Source of the DNA: an uncultured Bacteroidales bacterium | GTDB lineage: Bacteria > Bacteroidota > Bacteroidia > Bacteroidales > UBA932 | Direction: 5' to 3' | NCBI GenBank assembly: GCA_946616385.1 | Contig: CAMOIZ010000007.1 | Coordinates: 1 to 21,089 of the forward strand | DNA: 21,089 nt | In this document: positions 15,227 to 21,089 of the stretch, in pieces | Layout of the letters: each line of letters begins with the position of its first letter | How positions within the stretch are numbered: position 1 is the stretch's first letter | Notes under the pieces: model-generated | What the model was told of the DNA's origin: nothing | What the model saw: only the letters and a program-made list of their open reading frames with translations | The model's database searches: none | Program-made: the position numbers and the translations under genes

Positions 15227-18178
15227 ATGAAATATAAAAGTTTGTTGATCACTTTGCTGGCAGGAGCCCTTCTTCATGCGCCCGTGCGTGCGGGCGCGCA
15301 GGAGCAGGACTCCCGTTTCCAGGAGGCCGTAAACCTTTATCAGAACGGCGTTTACGAGAGGGCCCGCACAATCTTCGAAACCCTCGCCGACCCTATGTCG
15401 GAGGCATACGCCGTGCTTTGTGCCGTGAAGGGCGGCGATTCCGACTACGAACGCGTGTTCTGGGAATACAACGACAAGTATCCAGAATCCATACTAGGAA
15501 ACCGTATCCGTTTCGAATATGCCGCGAATCTTTTTGCGAAAGAAGACTATGCCGGTGCGGCTTCCATGCTTCAGCAGGTCAGTGAAACCCGTCTCGGGCA
15601 GGCCGACCAGCTCAACTACAATTTCCGTCGCGGTTACTGCGCGTATATTGCAGGGCGTTACGAAGAAGCGGTGACATATCTCATGAAGGTTGAATCCGCT
15701 CCCAAGAACAGCTATACTGCCCCTTCGCGCTATCAGCTGGCCTACATCGCCTACAACGGAAGCCAGTTCGACGTGGCCGAAAAATGGTTCCGTCTTGCCG
15801 GGCAGGATGAACGCTTCCGCGAATTGGCGGAGTACTACATCCTGGAATGCCGCTTCATGGACAAAGACTACGACTATATCACCGAAAACGGTCCGGCCAT
15901 GATAGAACAGGCCCCCGAAGGCCGCAGGACCCGTCTTGCGAGGATGATTTCCGAATCCTTCCTGGTGAAGGGCGACAAAACCAAGGCTCTTGCATATTAC
16001 ATGATGGAGGGTGACAAGGAGGGGCAGTCCCGAGCCGACCTCTTCCACGCAGGATCCGTCATGTATGCTGTGCAGGATTACAAGGGAGCGATCGAGAAGT
16101 TCTCCAAGATGGAGAGCAGGATAGACTCCGTGGGCCAGGTGGCGAACTATCAGCTCGCTTATTCCTACATCAAGGTCGGCAACAAAGTGGCCGCATCCGA
16201 CGCTTTCCGCGATGCCTCCCAGGCCGGATATGATCCCAAGATCCAGGAGGATGCGTGGTTCAACTATGCCAAACTTGCCTTCGACCTCAATTCGGACATG
16301 TCCGTTTTCGGAGGCTACCTTCAGCAGTATCCCAATACCTCCCGCAAGGAGCAGATTTTCAACTACCTCGCCATCGCGGCCCTCAACGCCAAAGACTACG
16401 CGGCTGCCATCGAGGCCTACTCCAATATCGAGGAACTGAACGAGGAACAGCTCGGCAACTACCTGAAAGCCAACTATCTGCGCGCCAGTCAGCTCGCTGC
16501 GGGCGGTGCCTGGACCGACGCCGCTCCCTACTTCCGTTCCGCGGCTTTCAATCTTCCGAAGAACGACCGTTATGCCCAGCTCGCACGTTACTGGCTTGCC
16601 GAATCGCTGTTCAACAGCGGCAGCTATGCCGATGCGGCCGAGGTGTACGAAGATCTCTACAATATCTCCGCTCTCTACAATCGCAGCGAAGGCAGGATGC
16701 TGAGCTACGATCTCGGCTATGCCAATTTCAACCAGGCCAAGTATGAGGCCGCCGCCCGCTGGTTCGACCAGTACATCAAGGATGGCGACCCCTCAGGCCG
16801 CAAGGACGCCCTCGTCCGCAGGGCGGACTGCGATTTCGCCCGCCACAACTACAAGGAAGCCATCCCTGCATATCAGAAGGTCCTCGACAACTACAACGAC
16901 GTCAACGACATCTATCCTTACTACCAGCAGGCTCTCTCGTATGGGCTCTTCGGCAAGAAGAAAGACAAGGTGAACGTGCTTTCCCGCGTCACGAAGGCTT
17001 CTGCCGATGCTCCGTTGTATTCGGAGGCAATGTACGAACTTGGCAGGGCATACATGGAAATCGACGACAACAAGCAGGCCGTAGCCACGTTCTCGGCGTT
17101 GCAGACATCGACTTCCGACAACACCTTCGCGGCCCGCGCCCTTATAGGCAAGGGCATGGCCAACCGCAACATGAAGAACTACGAACAGGCTCTTTCCGAC
17201 TACAAGCAGGTGGTGGATCTCCTCCCTCAGAGCGAATACGCGGAAGAGGCGCTGATGGCCATCAATTCCATCTACCAGACCACCAATCAGCCCGAGAAGT
17301 TCCTGGAATACATGCAGTCGCGCAATCTTTCGGTCGGAAAGACTCCCGCCGAGCGCGAGAGCATCTACTTCAATACCGCGGAGCAGATATATCTTTCCGG
17401 CGGCTACGACAGGGCCGTGACCTCCTTCCGGAATTACCTGAAGGATTACCCTCAGGGCAGCAAGCGCGGTGACGCGTGGTTCTACCTTGCCGATTCCTAC
17501 CGCAATCTTTCCGACAAGGAAAAAGCATGCAGCGCATTCAAGCAGGCGGTGGCCGAGCTGAAGGAAGGATCCTTCGCGGAAACTTCGGCCTACAACTATG
17601 CCAAGCTTTCTTTCGAACTCCAGCGTTATACCGATGCCTACGACGGTTTCTGCACCCTTCTCGATATCGCGAAGATGGATGAGAACAAGGCTGCAGCCCG
17701 TCTTGGAAAGATGCGTTCCGCCTATCAGGCGCACAGTTTCGACGATGCCATCGCCGCAGCACGCGACCTCATTTCCAACAGCCCTTCAGCAGCGGAGCAG
17801 CGCGAAGGCTGGTTCATCGAGGCGAAGTCGCTGCTTGCGACCAGTCACCGCGACGAGGCATTCCTGTTCTTCCGCAAACTTGCCGAAAATCCTTCCACGC
17901 CCGAAGGTGCCGAGTCTTACTACATGGTCGTGAAAGACCTGTGCGATTCCGGCCAGTTCACCGAGCTCGAAAACAAGGTCTACGATTTCGCCGGCAAATG
18001 CGGCGACCAGTCCTACTGGCTTGCAAAGTGCTACATCGTGCTCGGCGACGGTTTCCGCGAGCAGGGCAAGACTGCACAGGCCCGGGCGACATGGGAGAGC
18101 ATCCGCGACGGATACACCCCCTACGGCGAGGGCGACGATATCATTGAAAGCGTTAACCAGAGAATCTCCAGTCTATGA
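15227..18178 (+). CDS. Large periplasmic tetratricopeptide-repeat protein
   Basis: A 983-residue protein with a type I signal peptide (MKYKSLLITLLAGALLHAPVRAGA, likely cut before QEQD) and no membrane helix after it. The remainder is almost wholly helical TPR-like units. Clear examples begin near SRFQEAVNLYQNGVYERA, RRGYCAYIAGRYEEAVTYL, AESLFNSGSYADAAEVYE, AYMEIDDNKQAVATF, GKGMANRNMKNYEQALSDY, AEQIYLSGGYDRAVTSF and GDGFREQGKTAQARATW. Such proteins are protein-binding scaffolds. There is no lipobox, so it should be soluble in the periplasm. Its stop overlaps the start of the next gene, an outer-membrane barrel, as ATGA, which suggests the two act together, for example in assembling or tethering an outer-membrane complex. 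The specific role is not recognised. Confidence 0.9.
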   Translation: MKYKSLLITLLAGALLHAPVRAGAQEQDSRFQEAVNLYQNGVYERARTIFETLADPMSEAYAVLCAVKGGDSDYERVFWEYNDKYPESILGNRIRFEYAANLFAKEDYAGAASMLQQVSETRLGQADQLNYNFRRGYCAYIAGRYEEAVTYLMKVESAPKNSYTAPSRYQLAYIAYNGSQFDVAEKWFRLAGQDERFRELAEYYILECRFMDKDYDYITENGPAMIEQAPEGRRTRLARMISESFLVKGDKTKALAYYMMEGDKEGQSRADLFHAGSVMYAVQDYKGAIEKFSKMESRIDSVGQVANYQLAYSYIKVGNKVAASDAFRDASQAGYDPKIQEDAWFNYAKLAFDLNSDMSVFGGYLQQYPNTSRKEQIFNYLAIAALNAKDYAAAIEAYSNIEELNEEQLGNYLKANYLRASQLAAGGAWTDAAPYFRSAAFNLPKNDRYAQLARYWLAESLFNSGSYADAAEVYEDLYNISALYNRSEGRMLSYDLGYANFNQAKYEAAARWFDQYIKDGDPSGRKDALVRRADCDFARHNYKEAIPAYQKVLDNYNDVNDIYPYYQQALSYGLFGKKKDKVNVLSRVTKASADAPLYSEAMYELGRAYMEIDDNKQAVATFSALQTSTSDNTFAARALIGKGMANRNMKNYEQALSDYKQVVDLLPQSEYAEEALMAINSIYQTTNQPEKFLEYMQSRNLSVGKTPAERESIYFNTAEQIYLSGGYDRAVTSFRNYLKDYPQGSKRGDAWFYLADSYRNLSDKEKACSAFKQAVAELKEGSFAETSAYNYAKLSFELQRYTDAYDGFCTLLDIAKMDENKAAARLGKMRSAYQAHSFDDAIAAARDLISNSPSAAEQREGWFIEAKSLLATSHRDEAFLFFRKLAENPSTPEGAESYYMVVKDLCDSGQFTELENKVYDFAGKCGDQSYWLAKCYIVLGDGFREQGKTAQARATWESIRDGYTPYGEGDDIIESVNQRISSL

Positions 18179-19755
18179 AATACAGCTTTTCCATTATAAC
18201 TGCGCTGGCATTGTCCGCCACCGCGCCGGTCTTCGCACAGAACCTCAATCCTCAGGTTCAGGTGACCAACGACTACAAAGCCGATATGGGCAAGGCGGGA
18301 AAGATTTCAGTCCCGCTCGAGGTTCCGGATTCCCTGAACAGTTTCCGGACCTCCGTGAGTTACGATGTGTTCAGCACTCCCTACAAAGGCTCATACGAGT
18401 TCGTTCCCTACGAAATCAGCGTGACTCCGCAGAAGCCCGTGTCCGACTACAACAAGTTTTTCCTCAAGGCGGGTGCCGGCTACGGTCTGCGTCCCGAGCT
18501 TAAGGCAGTCTGGACGCCGGTACGCAGCGGATCCGACCATCGTCTTACGGTATTCCAGGATTTCCACGGCTATGCCGGCAACTACTCCACCGTAGATACC
18601 CGCGACGATTACACGGGTTACGATTTCTCCGAGAATTTCGGACTCGAGGGCCGCTGGTTCGGACGTGACCTCACCGTAAAATACGGACTCGACTATACCG
18701 GTATCTATACCGACGACTTCGATTCGGGAATGCTCTTCCACGACTTCACTCTCCGCGGGGGAGTACGTTCCGACACCGATGCCAAGATAGTCTATGGATT
18801 CGACGTCGCCCTCAGTCAGGCATTCGATTCCATGCTGTCGCAGACAGGAATCAAAGTGCAGGGAGGATTCTTCCCGAATTGGATGCTTCCCTTCGAACTC
18901 CGGATCGACTTCAATCTGGAATCGGATTTCTATTCTGCCGTCTACGACAACATGTTCATTGCGCAGATTTCGCCCAAGGCCCTGTTCGAATGGGATATCG
19001 TCAAGTTGCAGGCCGGAGTGACCATGAGTCCTGCAAGCGACATCCAGTGGATTTATCCCGACGTGCTGCTGACTGCCGACCTGTTCGACAGTACCATGCA
19101 GGGATATGCTTTTGCGAAGGGCGGCAAGACCGTTCAGAGTTACACCGATCTCAAACTTTCGGACCATTGGTTCAATACTGCTTACACCGGAAGCATCAAG
19201 CCTACCCTTGAGCGTCTGAATGTGGCTCTCGGGCTTCGCGGCAGTTTGCTGAAATATCTCCAGTACGACATCCGTGGCGGCTGGGCTTCATATTCCGACG
19301 CTGTATTCGCGTCGCTGAATCCCGGCATCGGGGCCGGCATGCTTGAGAGCGGTATCGCCTACGTCGATTATAACGCCGCTTACGCCGACATCGATGCAAG
19401 ATGGAAGTCTCCCCGTTTCGAGGCCGGGCTGCTGGTCAACTTGCGGCAGACCAATGTGGACGTCAATTCCTACTGGCTCGACCTTCCTCAGTTAGCCGTC
19501 GATTTCGATGCGGTCTACAATTGGAATTCGAGGATTTTCGCCGGTGTCGACTGCAAGGCCATGACCAAGCGCGACGGCCTTTTCCCCGTCGACGGATTCG
19601 TCGACCTGGGGCTTAAGGGAGAATACCATACAACCGGTCTTCTGGGTGCATGGGCAAGGGTTGGCAATCTGCTCAACCAGCAGGTGGCGATATCCCCCCT
19701 GCACATCCGCAAAGGCATATATTTCATGGCCGGCATAAGCTTGAACGTAAGATAA
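18175..19755 (+). CDS. Outer-membrane beta-barrel protein (TonB-dependent-receptor-like, no plug recognised)
   Basis: A 526-residue protein with signal peptide MKYSFSIITALALSATAPVFA. The mature start (QNLNPQVQVTNDYKADMGKAGKI) resembles the N-terminus of a conserved Bacteroidetes family of barrel proteins, as far as I recall. From about residue 95 onward it shows alternating amphipathic, aromatic-rich strands with polar loops, ending in GIYFMAGISLNVR, as in a transmembrane barrel. It is too short, and lacks the plug and carboxypeptidase-like domains, to be a classic SusC receptor. The ligand is unknown. It overlaps the TPR gene by 4 bp, implying coupled production, and is followed after 22 bp by gyrB. 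Confidence 0.82.
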   Translation: MKYSFSIITALALSATAPVFAQNLNPQVQVTNDYKADMGKAGKISVPLEVPDSLNSFRTSVSYDVFSTPYKGSYEFVPYEISVTPQKPVSDYNKFFLKAGAGYGLRPELKAVWTPVRSGSDHRLTVFQDFHGYAGNYSTVDTRDDYTGYDFSENFGLEGRWFGRDLTVKYGLDYTGIYTDDFDSGMLFHDFTLRGGVRSDTDAKIVYGFDVALSQAFDSMLSQTGIKVQGGFFPNWMLPFELRIDFNLESDFYSAVYDNMFIAQISPKALFEWDIVKLQAGVTMSPASDIQWIYPDVLLTADLFDSTMQGYAFAKGGKTVQSYTDLKLSDHWFNTAYTGSIKPTLERLNVALGLRGSLLKYLQYDIRGGWASYSDAVFASLNPGIGAGMLESGIAYVDYNAAYADIDARWKSPRFEAGLLVNLRQTNVDVNSYWLDLPQLAVDFDAVYNWNSRIFAGVDCKAMTKRDGLFPVDGFVDLGLKGEYHTTGLLGAWARVGNLLNQQVAISPLHIRKGIYFMAGISLNVR

Positions 19756-19777
19756 TAAATACATAAAAAACATAACT

Positions 19778-21089
19778 ATGACAGAACAAGAAGAGATGAA
19801 GATTGCTGAAGAACAGTATTCAGCGGGCAGTATCCAGGTGTTGGAAGGCCTGGAGGCCGTGCGCAAACGTCCGTCGATGTACATCGGCGACATTTCCGAG
19901 CGCGGCTTGCACCATCTGGTGTACGAGGTGGTGGACAATTGTATCGACGAGGCCATGGCCGGCTTCTGCGACAATGTTGACGTTCAGATACTTGAAGACA
20001 ATTCCATACGTGTTCAGGATAACGGGCGCGGTATCCCTACGGGCATGCACCCGAAAGAACACCGTTCCGCCCTTGAGGTCGTGCTTACGGTTCTCCATGC
20101 CGGAGGAAAGTTCGACAAAAACAGCTACAAGGTATCCGGTGGCCTTCACGGCGTCGGTGTTTCTTGCGTGAATGCGCTTTCCGATCTCCTGATTGCGGAA
20201 GTGCACCGCGAGGGCAAGATTTTCGTGCAGAAGTATTCCAAGGGCAAACCCACGACTCAGGTCGAGGTGGTAGGAGAGTGCCCTGAATCCGACCACGGAA
20301 CCATCATCACTTTCCATCCGGATCCCACCATCTTCGTGCAGACCACGGTCTATAAATACGAAACCCTTGCCGCGCGCCTTCGTGAACTCGCATTCCTGAA
20401 CAGCGGAATACGCATCACTCTCACCGACAAGCGCACGCTCGTTGAAGAATTCGTGCAGGACGAAAGCGGCGAAAGCAAGGCTACCGGCAAACAGGTCTAC
20501 AAGTCCGAGGTATTCTACTCGGAAGAGGGCCTCAAGGAATTCATCGATTACCTTGATGCCGGCGCTTCCAAGCTGATTCCGGATCCCATCTGCGTGTCTT
20601 CCGACAAGATTATCCCTATCGACATAGCCCTCCAGTACAATACCGGCTATTCCGAGAAGATTTACTCCTATGTGAACAACATCAACACCATTGAGGGCGG
20701 AACCCACCTCCAGGGTTTCAAGATGGGCCTCAGCCGTTCACTCAAGAACTACGCCGACAAGAACAAGCTTCTTGAGAAGGCGAAGGTTGAACTGGCTCCC
20801 GAGGACTTCCGTGAAGGTCTTACCGCCGTCATTTCCGTGAAGGTGGCCGAGCCTCAGTTCGAAGGCCAGACCAAGACCAAACTCGGCAACACCGAGGTGA
20901 CCTCCGCAGTGTCGCAGGCAACGGCGGCAGCCATGGACATCTATCTCGAAGAGAATCCCAAGCTTGCAAAGATCATCATCGACAAGATCGTGCTCGCCGC
21001 TACCGCACGCGCAGCAGCCCGCAAGGCCCGCGAAATGGTGCAGCGCAAGACCGTCATGACCGGCGCAGGCCTCCCCGGCAAACTTGCCG
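19778..21089 (+). CDS. gyrB: DNA gyrase subunit B, 3' end outside window
   Basis: 437 codons are present before the right edge, covering the ATPase and transducer domains and the start of the region before TOPRIM. GHKL motifs are clear: E50 and N54 in YEVVDNCIDEA, DNGRGIP (81-87) and GGLHGVG (121-127), with the QTKTKLGN loop further on. RKRPSMYIGDISERGLHHL is typical of GyrB and differs from ParE. With GyrA it introduces negative supercoils using ATP. No TAnnTTTG box is seen in the 22-bp gap before it, so it may be read from the TPR-barrel transcript or from a promoter inside the barrel gene. Confidence 0.97.
   Translation, partial: MTEQEEMKIAEEQYSAGSIQVLEGLEAVRKRPSMYIGDISERGLHHLVYEVVDNCIDEAMAGFCDNVDVQILEDNSIRVQDNGRGIPTGMHPKEHRSALEVVLTVLHAGGKFDKNSYKVSGGLHGVGVSCVNALSDLLIAEVHREGKIFVQKYSKGKPTTQVEVVGECPESDHGTIITFHPDPTIFVQTTVYKYETLAARLRELAFLNSGIRITLTDKRTLVEEFVQDESGESKATGKQVYKSEVFYSEEGLKEFIDYLDAGASKLIPDPICVSSDKIIPIDIALQYNTGYSEKIYSYVNNINTIEGGTHLQGFKMGLSRSLKNYADKNKLLEKAKVELAPEDFREGLTAVISVKVAEPQFEGQTKTKLGNTEVTSAVSQATAAAMDIYLEENPKLAKIIIDKIVLAATARAAARKAREMVQRKTVMTGAGLPGKLA

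Noticed and set aside
16793..17734. 313-codon minus-strand open frame
   Set aside because: Antisense to the TPR gene; repeated codon patterns there keep the opposite frame open.
15227..18178. DNA repeats or a CRISPR-like array in the repetitive TPR region
   Set aside because: The repetition is at protein level with diverged codons; there are no identical evenly spaced DNA repeats.
18175..19755. SusC-type TonB-dependent receptor
   Set aside because: Too short, and it has no plug domain or adjacent SusD; only barrel-like features are seen.
19820..20707. 295-codon minus-strand open frame
   Set aside because: Antisense to gyrB, which is unmistakable.

Overview
The window looks like a chromosomal segment from a Bacteroidota organism, most likely a gut-type member of the order Bacteroidales. 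The support is direct: perfect TAnnTTTG -7 promoter boxes sit in the intergenic gaps, there are no Shine-Dalgarno sequences, and the protein types are typical (a DUF1680/GH127-type lipoprotein, a secreted GH3 enzyme, a ROK regulator, a DPP-IV-like peptidase, a large TPR protein paired with an outer-membrane barrel, and GyrB). Genus cannot be decided from the sequence. Coding density is very high: thirteen protein genes, no gene-free stretch over 100 bp, and no RNA gene, CRISPR array, transposase or phage gene seen.

Left part (1-6607). A truncated GH127-type lipoprotein gene reads left and is back to back with yicC, which reads right. yicC converges with a minus-strand pair made of a ROK-family regulator followed 14 bp later by a secreted glycoside hydrolase family 3 enzyme. 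This enzyme carries an extra C-terminal endonuclease/exonuclease/phosphatase (EEP) domain with an apparently complete active site. This stretch looks like a small carbohydrate-utilisation locus interrupted by a housekeeping gene.

Middle part (6684-13846). Divergent from the ROK gene is a tightly packed run of four genes that overlap or almost touch: a two-helix membrane protein with a HAMP-like segment and no output domain, a TrkH-type potassium transporter subunit, a RecD-like superfamily 1 helicase, and a short DPP-IV-like serine peptidase. A phosphoglucomutase/phosphomannomutase gene with its own -7 box follows.

Right part (13839-21089). An ftsE-nth pair on the minus strand converges with the mutase gene, overlapping it by 8 bp. 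A 14-bp stem-loop at this junction lies inside the iron-sulphur-cluster codons of nth. Divergent from ftsE are a 983-residue periplasmic TPR protein, an overlapping outer-membrane beta-barrel gene, and gyrB, which runs off the right edge.

Most of the window is ordinary core genome. The parts most worth a second look are the GH3-EEP fusion with its ROK regulator, the HAMP-only protein coupled to TrkH, the shortened DPP-IV, the back-to-back promoters, and the coding-embedded stem-loop. I see no clearly new defence, mobile or signalling system.
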